Positions 45,361 to 55,091 are shown, numbered from the stretch's first letter. The stretch is 64,000 nt of DNA from CAIWHR01 sp963811685 (GCA_963811685.1 CAWESK010000017.1:62001-126000), one strand, 5' to 3'. Numbers and translations: made by a program. Notes: a model not told the origin generated them from the letters alone.

Positions 45361-45769
45361 TCAGGCGCCGGCGGCAGTCGCGCTCCAGGAGGCCGATTTC
45401 GACCAGCACGGCGTCGATGTCCTCGCGCTGCTGCAGCAGCATCGCGCGCCGGTCGGCGAGCATCTGCAGGAACTTGGCGAGCTGCGGCCGCTCGTTGCCG
45501 GTCGTCGCATAGATGTCGAAAAGCTCGCGTATCTCCGAGAGGGCGAGCCCGAGCCGCTTGCCGCGCAGGATGAGCTTGATGCGCGTCCGTTCACGCTCGC
45601 CGTAGACGCGGGTCTGCCCGCGCCGGAGCGGGGCGAGAAGCCCTTCGTCCTCGTAGAACCTGATCGCCCGGGTCGTGAGGGCGAATTCCTGGGCGAGATC
45701 GGAAATCGAATAGGTCGCGCCGGCGGCATCGGCCGGGGAGCGGGCGGCGGCGGAATGTGCTGCAGGCAT
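45361..45769 (-). CDS. liuR: MerR-family transcriptional regulator, LiuR type, C-terminus uncertain
   Basis: Start ATG 45769, then a short Ala-rich lead and the MerR helix-turn-helix: YSISDLAQEFALTTRAIRFY, EDEGLLAPLRRGQTRVYGER. A dimerisation helix with LFDIYATTGNERPQLAKFLQ follows. LiuR controls leucine and isovalerate catabolic genes. In the frame of the HTH no stop appears until inside the thioesterase; a single-base shift near 45375 would give a short end at TGA 45361. The true end is therefore uncertain. About 136 residues if repaired. It is read in the same direction as the operon it is thought to control. Confidence 0.85.
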
Positions 45770-45952
45770 CGGAGGCGGCACGAAAATCGAGCGGCGGGAA
45801 GCTTGCGGCGGGCTTGCCGGAAGCGGATCACGATACCATATCGGCTTGACATGCCCGGCGGTATCGCCGAGGATGTTGCGCTGCACAAAAGCGGTGCGCC
45901 ACGCGCACGAGGCGCGAGCCCCGAAGCCGCTTCCGCGACGCCCGCGAACGCC

Positions 45953-47005
45953 ATGACCGCCTCCCTCCCCGCCGTGCTCGACTACCCGTTCGCGAAAGCG
46001 CCGGCCTCCGGCGAAGCGATCGAGGTCGCGCCGCGGGTCCACTGGCTGCGGATGCCGTTGCCGTTCGCGCTCGACCACATCAATCTCTGGCTTATTGCCG
46101 AAGACGACGGATTCACCCTCGTCGATTGCGGGTTCGGCGACGCCGCGACGCGCGCGGTGTGGGAACGGCATTTCGCGACGACGCTCGCGGGCCGGCCGAT
46201 CCGCCGCATCATCGCGACGCATTGCCACCCCGACCACGTCGGCAACGCCGGATGGCTCTCCGCCCGGTTCGATGCTCCGGTCGCGATGACCCATGCGGAA
46301 TACCTTACCGCGCATGCGCTCTTCGGCCAGCATGCGGGCTACGGGCCCGGCCCGACGGTCCGCTTTTTCGAGCGGCACGGAATGGCAGCCGAGCACGTCG
46401 CGGCGATGGACACGCGCGGCAATCACTATCGACGCGGCGTGCCGGAGCTGCCGCAATCGTTCGACCGGCTGCGCGACGGCGACGTGCGCGCCGCAGGGGG
46501 CACGTCGTGGCGCCTGATCGAAGGCCATGGCCATTCGCCCGAGCATGCCGCGTTCCACTCGGCGGAACGCAACGTGCTCATCTCGGGGGACATGCTGCTC
46601 CCGCGGATCAGCACCAATGTGAGCGTCTGGGCGCCGGAACCCGACGGCGACCCGCTCGGCGCCTTCCTCGAATCGATCGCCGCGTTCGAATCCCTGCCAC
46701 CCGACACGCTGGTGCTGCCGTCGCATGGGCTGCCGTTCCGCGGGATCGTCGTCCGCGTCGCGCAGCTTCGCGCCCATCATGCGGCGCGACTGTCCGAGCT
46801 CGTCGCGGCGGTGGACGCGGCAAGCGCCCCCGTCAGCGCCGCCGATGTCGTCCCCGTGCTGTTTCGGCGCGAGCTCGACCTGCAGCAGCGCTATTTCGCG
46901 ATGGGCGAAGCGATCGCCCATCTCAACCACCTGTGGCGGGCCGGCCGCATCACCCGCGCTGTCGCCGCCGACGGCGCCATTCGTTTCGCGTCCGCAAGCG
47001 CCTGA
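45953..47005 (+). CDS. MBL-fold metallo-hydrolase
   Basis: 350-residue metallo-beta-lactamase-fold enzyme. The metal motif is THCHPDHVGNAGW (HxHxDH), with further ligands in EGHGHSPEHAAF, ISGDMLLPRIS and the late LPSHGLPFRG. A C-terminal helical region (from about residue 255) is like the small extra domain of LACTB2- or glyoxalase-II-like hydrolases. It lies 30 bases upstream of phaC on the same strand, so the two are probably co-transcribed. The substrate is not known; thioester hydrolysis is a reasonable guess from fold and neighbour. Confidence 0.87.
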   Translation: MTASLPAVLDYPFAKAPASGEAIEVAPRVHWLRMPLPFALDHINLWLIAEDDGFTLVDCGFGDAATRAVWERHFATTLAGRPIRRIIATHCHPDHVGNAGWLSARFDAPVAMTHAEYLTAHALFGQHAGYGPGPTVRFFERHGMAAEHVAAMDTRGNHYRRGVPELPQSFDRLRDGDVRAAGGTSWRLIEGHGHSPEHAAFHSAERNVLISGDMLLPRISTNVSVWAPEPDGDPLGAFLESIAAFESLPPDTLVLPSHGLPFRGIVVRVAQLRAHHAARLSELVAAVDAASAPVSAADVVPVLFRRELDLQQRYFAMGEAIAHLNHLWRAGRITRAVAADGAIRFASASA

Positions 47006-47035
47006 GAAAAAATTCCAACGAGGGAAAATCACGAT

Positions 47036-48868
47036 ATGTCCGCCGCCACCAGGAAAACGTCCGCCCCCGAGGCCGCCAGCGCAACCGCGAAAGGCTACGA
47101 CCCCGTCGCTTTTGCGCAATCGCTCGTCGCCGCCGCCGACAAGAGCGCCGAGCTGATCGGCGACTTCGCCGCCAACCAGGCCAAGGGCGGCGGCACCTCG
47201 CTCGTCGCCGACGAGCTCGGCATCGGCAAGGCGTTCATGGAAATGGCGTCGAAGATACTCGCGAATCCGTACAAGCTCGCGGAGACGCAGATGCAGCTGT
47301 GGGCGGAGTACATGAATCTCTGGCATACGTCGACCTTGAAGCTCATGGGCGCCCCGACGGAACCCGTCGCCGCGCCGGGCAAGGCGGACAAGCGCTTTCG
47401 CCACGAGGATTGGGAAAGGTATTTCCTGTTCGATTACGTCAAGCAGGGTTACCTCATCACCGCGCGCTGGCTGCACGAGACGGTCGCGAGCGTCGAGGGG
47501 CTGGACGACGCCACGAAGCGCAAGGTGGATTTCTTCACGCGCCAGTACATCGACGCGCTCGCGCCGTCGAACTTCGCGCTGACCAACCCCGAGGTGTTCC
47601 GCGAGACGGTCACGAGCGGCGGCCAGAACCTCGTCCGCGGGCTCAACAACCTGCTCGACGACATCAAGCGCGGCAACGGCCAGCTCAAGATATCGATGAC
47701 GGACACGAAGGCGTTCGAGCTCGGCGTCAACATCGCGACCACGCCCGGCAAGGTCGTCTTCCAGAACGACCTGATGCAGCTGATCCAGTACGAGCCCGCG
47801 ACGAAAAAGGTCGCGCAGCGGCCGCTGCTGGTGATCCCGCCCTGGATCAACAAGTACTACATCATGGATCTGCGCGAGAAGAATTCGCTGATCAAGTGGA
47901 CGGTCGACCAGGGGACCACCGTGTTCGTGATCTCCTGGGTCAATCCCGACGCGAAGCTCGCGCACAAGGATTTCGAGGACTACCTCCGCGAAGGCCCGCT
48001 GACGGCGCTCGACGCGATCGCGAAGGCGACCGGCGAGACCGAGGTCAACGCGCTCGGCTACTGCCTCGGCGGCACCCTGCTCGCGGCGCTGCTCGCCTAC
48101 ATGGCGGCGAAAAAGGACAAGCGGATCGTCAGCGCGACGTTCATGACCTCGCTCGTCGACTTCACGCGAAGCGGAGAGCTCGAGGTGTTCATCGACGAGG
48201 ACCAGGTCGCCTCGCTGGAGCGCAAGATGTCCGAGCGCGGCTACCTCGAAGGCGGCGAGATGGCGACCACGTTCAACATGCTGCGCGCCAACGACCTCAT
48301 CTGGTCGTTCGTCATCAACAACTACCTGATGGGGCGCGACCCGTTCCCGTTCGATCTCTTGCACTGGAACCAGGATGCGACGCGCATGCCGGCGACGATG
48401 CACAGCTTCTATCTGCGCAACATGTACATGAAGAACCTGCTGCGCGAGCCGGGCGGCATCACGCTCCTCGGCGTGCCGATCGACCTGTCGAAGATCACGG
48501 TTCCGGTGTACTTCGCCTCCGCCATCGAGGACCACATCGCGCCGTGGAAGACGACGTATGCCGGCCCGCAGCTCGTTTCCGGCAAGGCGCGTTTCGTGCT
48601 GTCGGGCTCGGGACACATCGCGGGGATGATCAACCCGCCTGCCGCCAACAAGTACAACTACTGGGTCAACGACAAGCTGCCGGCCGATGCCGACGCGTGG
48701 CTCGCCGGCGCGAAGCCGCATGAAGGCTCGTGGTGGCCCGATTGGGCGAAGTGGCTCTCCCCGTACCGAGGCAGGGAAGTTCCGGCGCGCGTCCCGGGGA
48801 AGGGCAAGCTCAAGGTCATCGAGCCCGCGCCCGGCGCTTACGCGCGAATCCGCGCGGACGGGAAGTGA
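47036..48868 (+). CDS. phaC: Class I polyhydroxyalkanoate synthase
   Basis: 610-residue enzyme that polymerises (R)-3-hydroxyacyl-CoA into PHA granules. The lipase-like box is GYCLGG with catalytic Cys343. Asp499 (in SAIEDHIAPW) and His527 (in SGSGHIAGM) complete the triad. The N-terminal region is the normal variable domain (AEYMNLWHTSTLKLMG), followed by FRHEDWERYFLFDYVKQGYL. Length and sequence fit class I (short-chain monomers). No phaA, phaB, phaP or phaR follows directly; the closest thiolase is in the liu operon. Start is the ATG at 47036. Confidence 0.96.
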   Translation: MSAATRKTSAPEAASATAKGYDPVAFAQSLVAAADKSAELIGDFAANQAKGGGTSLVADELGIGKAFMEMASKILANPYKLAETQMQLWAEYMNLWHTSTLKLMGAPTEPVAAPGKADKRFRHEDWERYFLFDYVKQGYLITARWLHETVASVEGLDDATKRKVDFFTRQYIDALAPSNFALTNPEVFRETVTSGGQNLVRGLNNLLDDIKRGNGQLKISMTDTKAFELGVNIATTPGKVVFQNDLMQLIQYEPATKKVAQRPLLVIPPWINKYYIMDLREKNSLIKWTVDQGTTVFVISWVNPDAKLAHKDFEDYLREGPLTALDAIAKATGETEVNALGYCLGGTLLAALLAYMAAKKDKRIVSATFMTSLVDFTRSGELEVFIDEDQVASLERKMSERGYLEGGEMATTFNMLRANDLIWSFVINNYLMGRDPFPFDLLHWNQDATRMPATMHSFYLRNMYMKNLLREPGGITLLGVPIDLSKITVPVYFASAIEDHIAPWKTTYAGPQLVSGKARFVLSGSGHIAGMINPPAANKYNYWVNDKLPADADAWLAGAKPHEGSWWPDWAKWLSPYRGREVPARVPGKGKLKVIEPAPGAYARIRADGK

Positions 48869-48923
48869 ATTCGAGCGCCCATTGTTCTATAGTGAATCGA
48901 TCATCCCGTTCCGGAGAAATGCC

Positions 48924-49361
48924 ATGAACCGTTCCACCACGCGCCTCGGCGAAATCGTCGTTCTCGCCGCGGCGTTAACCGCCGGCCCGGCGTTTGCACA
49001 GTCGCCCGCACCCAAATGCACCGACTGCGGCGTCGTGACCTCCGTCCGCGCGAACGAGGTGAAAGGCTCGACGTCGGGTGTCGGCATGGTTGCAGGCGGC
49101 GTTCTCGGCGGCGTGCTCGGGCACCAGATCGGCGGCGGCACCGGCAAGACGGTAGCGACGGTCGCCGGCGCCGCGGGCGGCGCCTACGTCGGCAACAAGG
49201 TCGAGCAGAACAAGAACACGAAGACCCAGTGGTCCGTCGGGATCAAGATGGACGGCGGCCAGCAGCGAACCTTCATCTACAGCAGCCAGCCTGCCGTGCA
49301 CGAGGGCGATCGCGTGAAGCTCGTCGACGGCGGAAAGCGACTCGCGCTCGTAGCGCCGTAA
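48924..49361 (+). CDS. Glycine-zipper 2TM-domain outer-membrane/periplasmic protein
   Basis: 145 residues. A signal peptide (RLGEIVVLAAALTAGPAFAQ) leads to a CTDCGVVTSVR segment and then a glycine-zipper pair (GMVAGGVLGGVLGHQIGGGT and VAGAAGGAYVGNKVEQ). The C-terminus (WSVGIKMDGGQQRTFIYSSQ) matches SlyB/PcpY-like proteins. Such proteins sit in or near the outer membrane; function is unclear. A TATAGT box lies about 30 bases upstream, suggesting its own promoter after phaC. Confidence 0.86.
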   Translation: MNRSTTRLGEIVVLAAALTAGPAFAQSPAPKCTDCGVVTSVRANEVKGSTSGVGMVAGGVLGGVLGHQIGGGTGKTVATVAGAAGGAYVGNKVEQNKNTKTQWSVGIKMDGGQQRTFIYSSQPAVHEGDRVKLVDGGKRLALVAP

Positions 49362-49416
49362 GAGTCGCTCCTGCGGTAAGCGTCGCTCCTCCGCGCGTGG
49401 AACTCGCGCGGCACGC

Positions 49417-51397
49417 TCACGGTTTCGCGGGCGCTCCCGGTACGGGCTCGGGCTTCGCGGGCACGGGCTTCGGCGGATTCGCGTGTTCGGCGCGACCGTC
49501 CGGACGTACGAGAGCGGGTGCCGGCACCGCCTGCGGATGCTGCATCGGAACCTGCGCGCTGGGTGCGGGCGCCGGTGGCGGCATCGGGTGCGCTGCGGGC
49601 GCGGGCGGCATCGCGCCGATACGCTCGGACGCCGGCGGTCGTGTCGGCGCCGGACGTGCGAGGGGCGCCGCATAAGGCTGCGCCGACGACGACTGCGCGG
49701 GAGGCGCGGGAACGCTTGCCGCTTGCGCCGGCGGCGACGGCGGCTTGCGCGAGATCGCATCAGTACGCGCATCAGTACGAGCATCAGCACGCGCGGGACC
49801 GTTGGTCGTGACCGGCGCGTTGGCAACGGGTGGCGCGACAACCGGCGCCGGCCGCGTGAACGGCGCCGGGGCAACGGCGGGCGCTTGCGTCGCGGTGCCT
49901 CCCGGACGCGTCATGCTCTGCGCAGCCGCCCGCGGAGGCGGGCGCTGCGGCTTCGACCGGACGCGACAGCGGCTGCGGCGTTTGCCGTCCCGATCGCGTC
50001 ATCGGATAGAACGTCGACGCGGGTGGCGGCGTCCCGGCGGTGCCGGCGCGCGTTCCCGGAATGCGCAGTGGTGCCGCGGCGACCGCGGGGGCGGCGGCGA
50101 GCACCGGCGCATTGGCCATCAGATGCGTCGGCACCGTCACGCGATTGGACGCGACAGGCAGCCGCCTCTGCAGCGTAGCGCCCGAAACTGCGGTCATCGC
50201 ATTGGGAAAATCGGAATTGCGGAAGTGCGACGGCGGATTCGCCGGCCGCGTCGCGACGTTGACCGCGTACGGGCGGTTGTACGTCGCCCAGCAGTTGTAC
50301 GAGCAATGTCCCCACCACGGATGGAACGGCTCGCCCCATCCCAGCGGCACCCAGCCGTAAACCGGCGCGCCGGCGTTGACGGACAGTCCCCAGCGCGCGC
50401 CGCCGACCCAGCCCACCAGCGCGGGCGCCCAACGCGGCCGCGCGACAAACGTTCCCGGGCACCAGCCCCAGCGACCACGGACCCACGCCCAGCGACCATA
50501 GTGGAACGGCGCGTAGCCCCATGGCGCGGCATCCACCCAGGTGAAGCCCCACGCGCCTACATTGGTCCAATAGCCGTCGCGATACGGAGCCCAGTCGGGC
50601 GCGACCGCGCTCGGATACCAGACGGGCCCGTAATCCGGCGTCGACTCCCAGCTGCCATAGGCATCGAGATCCGCGTAACCCACCATCTGCGGCGAGACAT
50701 ACGCCGTCGTGCGCGGACGCTCGTAGCGGCGATCGCGGCTCGCGCTGTACGCGTCGAAATCGTCCAGGCCGACACCGTTGCGCACGTCGGCATAGGCGGG
50801 GTCCGGTCCCGTCACGATGGCCGTCTGCCCCGGGAGCGTCTGCTGCGAGCCGCCTGCGAGCGCGACGATCGCCTCGCCTTCGCGCACGCTCACTGCGGTC
50901 GATTGGCGTTCCGGCGCGACATCGATCCGATAGAGCCCCGGGCGCGTCAGCTGGATCTGCGCATTGGGCGCATCGATGCGCGCGGAGTCGCCCGCATCGA
51001 GGAAGCGCACGCGCACGATGAGGCGACCCTGCGCGACGAACAGCGCGAGCTGGTTCTCGTCCAGCCGCGACACGTGCAGATTGGTGTCGCCCGCGAGGCG
51101 GAACTGGCCGCCGCCGTAATCGACCTCGGCGCGGCCGCCGCCGCCGACCCACACGTTGTCGCCCGATGCGACGGGATAGTTGAGGCCGATCGGCTGCCAT
51201 TCGCTCGCGCGATCCTCGGGCGCGAGATAGAGCTGCCCGGCGAATTCGGCGATGCGCCCCACGCGGCCCGGAAGGTCGTCGTCGGCGAGCGCCGCGAAAG
51301 GCGCACCGATCGCGAGCAGCGCGGTGGCCAGCAGCCACGCCAGCGCGCGCGCGCGACGGCGTAGGCGCGGCGGCGCGCGCGTCTTGCGGCGCTTCAC
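49417..51397 (-). CDS. DUF6600/FecR-domain envelope protein with Pro/Ala-rich tail, at least one frameshift
   Basis: About 660 residues after repair. Order: basic N-terminus and signal-like helix (ALAWLLATALLAIGAPFAAL), a FecR-like domain (VGRIAEFAGQLYLAPEDRAS; VASGDNVWVGGGGRAEVDYG), a DUF6600 region dense in Trp, Tyr and Gly (APFHYGRWAWVRGRWGWCPG), and a long Pro/Ala tail with TDARTDAR repeats. An extra C near 49941 breaks the frame before PPPRAAAQSMTRPGG. GTG 51397 is the in-frame start used; an ATG at 51409 has a better ribosome site (AGGAG) but is one base out of frame, hinting at another indel. Function unknown; probably cell-envelope. Confidence 0.75.
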
Positions 51398-51577
51398 GGC
51401 AGGTATGCATGGACGCTCCTCTCGACATGTTTCCCTAAACGGGCCGGGGTGCGCCGCCGTTGACGCCTCCGGCGCGTGCAGCGTCCGCGCCGCGGAGCGC
51501 GTCTCCGATTTTGGATTAGAATTGCAAGCGGTCGACCTCATTCTTCTTGCACTAATAATCATTCAGGAGACCCCGTC

Positions 51578-53433
51578 ATGCGGACCTTCCAGCGCACCCT
51601 TCTCGCCGGCGCCGTCGCGCTAGCCCTCTCCGGCCCCGCCGCCGCGCAGTTCTCCAATGTGATCTTCTTCGGCGACAGCCTGACCGACTCCGGCAACTAC
51701 AAGTCGGATCTACCGCCGGGCACCAGGCCTGTTCACGACGAACCCGGGCCCGGTCTGGACGCAGGTCTTTGCGAGCCACTTCGGTTTCACTGCGATTCCA
51801 TCGACCTGCCAGGGCGGCACGAATTACGCGTACGGCGGCGCACGCGTAACGGACGCTGCCGGGCGTGTCGACCCCCGCTCTTCCGCCCGCCGCGGCCGTG
51901 CCGGTCGCGACACAGGTCCCGCAATTTCTCGCAAAGGGCCCGGCCGATCCGAACGCGATCTACGCGATCAACGGGGGTGGCGACGACTTCTTCATGCAGT
52001 TCAGCGCGTTCGCCGCCGGCCAGGCAACAGCCGCGACAAGGTGCAGGCGGCGCTGGGCCACTGCGGCGACCAACCTGGGCAAGCAGGTCGCGATTCTGCA
52101 GGCCGCCGGCGCGCGGTACATCATGGTGTGGAACGTGCCCGACCTCGGCAAGACCCCGTTCGGGGTCGCGTATCCGGACAGGGCCGCACAACTTACCGCG
52201 CTGGCCAAGCTCTTCAATACGCACGCTGATCGGCGACGTTGAACGCGCGTCGGCGTGTCCAGGCGATTCGCGTTCAACGAGCTTCGCGCTTCGAACGAAA
52301 TACTGCGCGAATCCCGGCCTGTACGGTTTCACGAACGCGTCAATGCCCGGCTGCTGTACGACCAGGTTCGCCTTCGCTGTGCACGCCGTCGACGCTTGTG
52401 TCGCCCGGACGCGCCGCAGACCTATCTCTTCGTCGAACGATGACCATCCGACGACCGGCTGCCCACCGGATCATGGCCGACGTACGCGATCTCGTTCATC
52501 GAGGCGCCACAGCAGATCGCGGCACTCGGCGACGCGCCGTTGCGCGTCGAGGACGCCGAACTTCCGCACGCTCGACGGGCGGATGTGGTCCGGCCTCAAC
52601 TCGCCGCGGACGCCGAGGAAGCTCGAGGCGTGGGCCGCGTACGACTACGGCAGCATCGACATGAACGCCGGACCGAACAACGGCACGGCCCACGAGAACA
52701 CGGTCGCCGTCGGCGGCGACATGAAGGTCAACGAGCACGCTGCTCGCGGGACTGATGTTCGCCTACACCGACAACAAGGGCGACTTCGGCGGCGCGGGCG
52801 GCGGCTACACGCTGCGCCAGCCGGTGTTCACGCGTGTATGCCGGTTACGGCGAAGGCCCGTGGTATGTCGGCGCGACGCTCGGCGCCGGGAGTCTCGACT
52901 ACAGCGACGTCAACCGCAACATCGACCTCGGCGCCGCCGTGCGCAACGAAAGCGGGCAGACGCGCGGCTACGAATACACGGGACGGCTGCTCGGCGGCTA
53001 CTGGTTCAAGTACCAGGACATCCTGCACGGCCCGTATGCGCGCATGACGTACACGAAGGCGATCGTCCGGCAGTTCTCGGAAACGGGTGCAGACAGCACG
53101 GCGCTCACCTACGGCCAGCAATCGAACGAACAACTGCTGTGGAGCGTCGGCTGGCAGGTCGCGGGCACGTTCGGCAGCATCCGCCCGTGGGCTCGCGCGA
53201 CGTGGGAATACGATTCGCTCGACAAGGACCGCGACGTGACCGCGTCGTCGAACACGCTCGGCGGCAGCTACAGCATCCCGGCGCCCAAGCCCGACAACAA
53301 CTACGCGCTGTTCAATGTCGGCGCCGCCACGGACTTCGGCGGCGTGACCGGCTTCATTTCCGGTTCGGGAACCGCCGGCAAGGGCGACGGCAATTACTGG
53401 GCCGTCACCGTCGGCCTGCGCATGCCGATCTGA
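51578..53433 (+). pseudogene. GDSL/SGNH autotransporter esterase (EstA-like), many frameshifts
   Basis: Clear start at ATG 51578: signal peptide (FQRTLLAGAVALALSGPAAA) and the SGNH block I motif VIFFGDSLTDSGNY. Fragments in changing frames then follow, including GPADPNAIYAINGGGDDFF, ILQAAGARYIMVWNVPDLGK, a YGFTNASMPGC segment and DDHPTTG..HRIMADY (Asp/His of the triad). The last 200 codons are one intact frame encoding the beta-barrel (WYVGATLGAGSLDYSDVNRN to NYWAVTVGLRMPI). I count roughly eight or more frame changes between 51710 and 52840, far denser than elsewhere, so true decay cannot be excluded. A terminator follows. Confidence 0.8.
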
Positions 53434-53457
53434 CGCGACGCTTGCATGCAACGCAGA

Positions 53458-53485
53458 AGAGCCGCCGCGAGGGCGGCTCTATTTT
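53458..53485. terminator. Bidirectional rho-independent terminator
   Basis: AGAGCCGCC and GGCGGCTCT form a perfect 9-bp stem with a 5-base loop, followed by ATTTTG. It sits between the esterase gene and the convergent SDR gene (stop at 53507) and could serve both. Confidence 0.88.
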
Positions 53486-53506
53486 GCTCCGGCGCGCTGC
53501 GTGCTG

Positions 53507-54268
53507 TCACTCGGGACGACGGGGCTTGCGCGGCGCGTGCGCGAACGCGAAATCGTAGAGCGGCCGCGGCAGGAGCTTCAGCATCCGACCCACGATCGCC
53601 ATTTGCCACGGCAGCACGTAAAAACGGCGCCGGCGCGCGATCGCCCGCGCAATCAGCGGCGCAGCGCGTTCCGCTTTCATCAGGAAGGGCATCGGGTACG
53701 GATTGCCGGCGGTCATCGGCGTGGCGATATAGCCGGGGCAAACCGTGACGACGGCGATGCCCGTTCCCGCGAGCTCGAGGCGCAGGCTCTCCAGATACGC
53801 GATGGCGGCAGCCTTCGACGCCGAATAGGCGCCTGCGCCCGGCAACCCGCGAAATCCGGCGACGCTCGCGATGCCGGCGAGCGCGCCGCGCCGCGCCGCG
53901 CGCATCGGCGCGATGAACGGCGCGAACGTGTGGACGATCCCCAGCACGTTGATGTCCATCACTTCGCGGAACGCAGCGGCGTCCTCGGCGTGCTCGGTCA
54001 GCGTGCCGCGGGAAACGCCGGCGTTCGCGATCACCACGTCGGCCGCGCCCAGGCGCGCGATGAATTCACCGGCGGCGCGAGCGAGCGCCGCGGCGTCGCG
54101 GACATCCCCTTCGAAGGCGATGGCCCGACCGCCCGGAAGCTCGGCGACGAGCGCATCGAGGAGGCTCCGCCGGCGCGCAAAGAGGCCGACAGTGTCGCCG
54201 CGCGCCGCATAATGCCGCGCCAGCGCGGCGCCGATGCCGCTGCTCGCGCCGGTGATGAAGACGTTCAG
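53507..54268 (-). CDS. Short-chain dehydrogenase/reductase
   Basis: 253-residue classical SDR: cofactor loop FITGASSGIGAALARHYAA, NAG motif VVIANAGVSRG, catalytic Ser in ASVAGFRGLPG and Tyr/Lys in AYSASKAAAIAYL, then CPGYIATPMT. Its substrate is not evident. The coding sequence starts at the dsbA stop: the first usable codon is CTG at 54268 in CTGA, followed by NVFITGAS. There is no ATG, GTG or TTG at the normal position. It is the last gene of the argS-SPOR-dsbA-SDR run. Confidence 0.87.
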   Translation of the reverse strand: MNVFITGASSGIGAALARHYAARGDTVGLFARRRSLLDALVAELPGGRAIAFEGDVRDAAALARAAGEFIARLGAADVVIANAGVSRGTLTEHAEDAAAFREVMDINVLGIVHTFAPFIAPMRAARRGALAGIASVAGFRGLPGAGAYSASKAAAIAYLESLRLELAGTGIAVVTVCPGYIATPMTAGNPYPMPFLMKAERAAPLIARAIARRRRFYVLPWQMAIVGRMLKLLPRPLYDFAFAHAPRKPRRPE

Positions 54269-54927
54269 GTCTTCGGCCGCTCGGCGCGCGCCTTGACGAT
54301 GAGCGCGTCCATCACGGGCAGCATCGCCGCATGGGTGCCCACCTTCTCGGTCGAGACGACAAACTTGCCGTCGATGACGATGAGCGGCACCGATTGCGTA
54401 TTGAACGTCTTCGCCTGCTGGAGAGCACGGTTCATCTTGCCGGACATCGAGAACGAGTTGTACATGTCCTCGACCTTCTTCCGGTCGAGGCCATGGCTTG
54501 CCGCCCAGTCGAAGAACGTCTTCTCGTCCGCCATGTTGACGCCCTTGCCGTGGATGGCGATGAACATCTCGGGCGACAGCCGCGAATCCTCGCCGAGCGC
54601 CTCCAGCGTGTAGTACTCCTTCGCGAGCGGGACCCACTTCGGCTGGAAGCTCACCGGCACGCGGCGAAACTGGACATCGGGCGGCAGCTTCTTGACCCAC
54701 TCGTGGAGCAACGGCTCGAATTCGCCGCAGTGGGGACAGCCGTACGAAAAGAATTCGATGACCTCGATCTTGTTGCCGGTTTCCACCGGCACCGCGTTCT
54801 TGAGACGGACGTACTCACGGCCTTCCTGCGGCGCGGCCGTCTGTGCGATCGCCGGCAGCGACAGCGCAAGAAGAAACGCGGCGGCAAGCCGCGGCAAGCG
54901 GCCGAACAGAATCTGCAGCGTGGACAT
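54265..54927 (-). CDS. dsbA: Thiol:disulfide interchange protein DsbA
   Basis: 220-residue periplasmic oxidase that forms disulfides in exported proteins. Signal peptide LAAAFLLALSLPAIAQ, then mature sequence with active site CPHC in IEVIEFFSYGCPHCGEFEPL. The cis-proline loop is TQSVPLIVIDGKFVV. The start is the ATG at 54927. It follows the SPOR protein gene on the same strand with a 164-base gap and overlaps the SDR start by 4 bases. Confidence 0.96.
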   Translation of the reverse strand: MSTLQILFGRLPRLAAAFLLALSLPAIAQTAAPQEGREYVRLKNAVPVETGNKIEVIEFFSYGCPHCGEFEPLLHEWVKKLPPDVQFRRVPVSFQPKWVPLAKEYYTLEALGEDSRLSPEMFIAIHGKGVNMADEKTFFDWAASHGLDRKKVEDMYNSFSMSGKMNRALQQAKTFNTQSVPLIVIDGKFVVSTEKVGTHAAMLPVMDALIVKARAERPKT

Positions 54928-55091
54928 CGTGACGGTCTCCCTATGGGCGGCGCAACGGCGCCGCGGTTGGCGATGGAAATGGAGCAAGGTTGGTCAGGCC
55001 GCGCCGGCTGGAGTTCCCGCGACGGCGATGCGCGGTCGGCGCTGCGCGCGGAGCGGTTTGCCCGCCGCCATGACGCCGGCGTCCATGCCTC

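Noticed and set aside
30008..45769. A novel defence or secondary-metabolite system in the 30-45 kb block
   Set aside because: Every large gene fits branched-chain acyl-CoA catabolism or transport; no nucleases, NRPS/PKS modules or other defence domains are seen.
44954..48721. 1255-codon open frame on the minus strand across liuR, the MBL gene and phaC
   Set aside because: It is mostly antisense to well-supported genes and is Arg/Asp/Glu-rich shadow sequence typical of high-GC DNA. Only its short liuR part has family character.
49757..49793. Short 12-base repeats (GCATCAGTACG-like) as a regulatory array
   Set aside because: They lie in frame within the DUF6600 protein tail and encode TDAR-type amino-acid repeats, so coding explains them.
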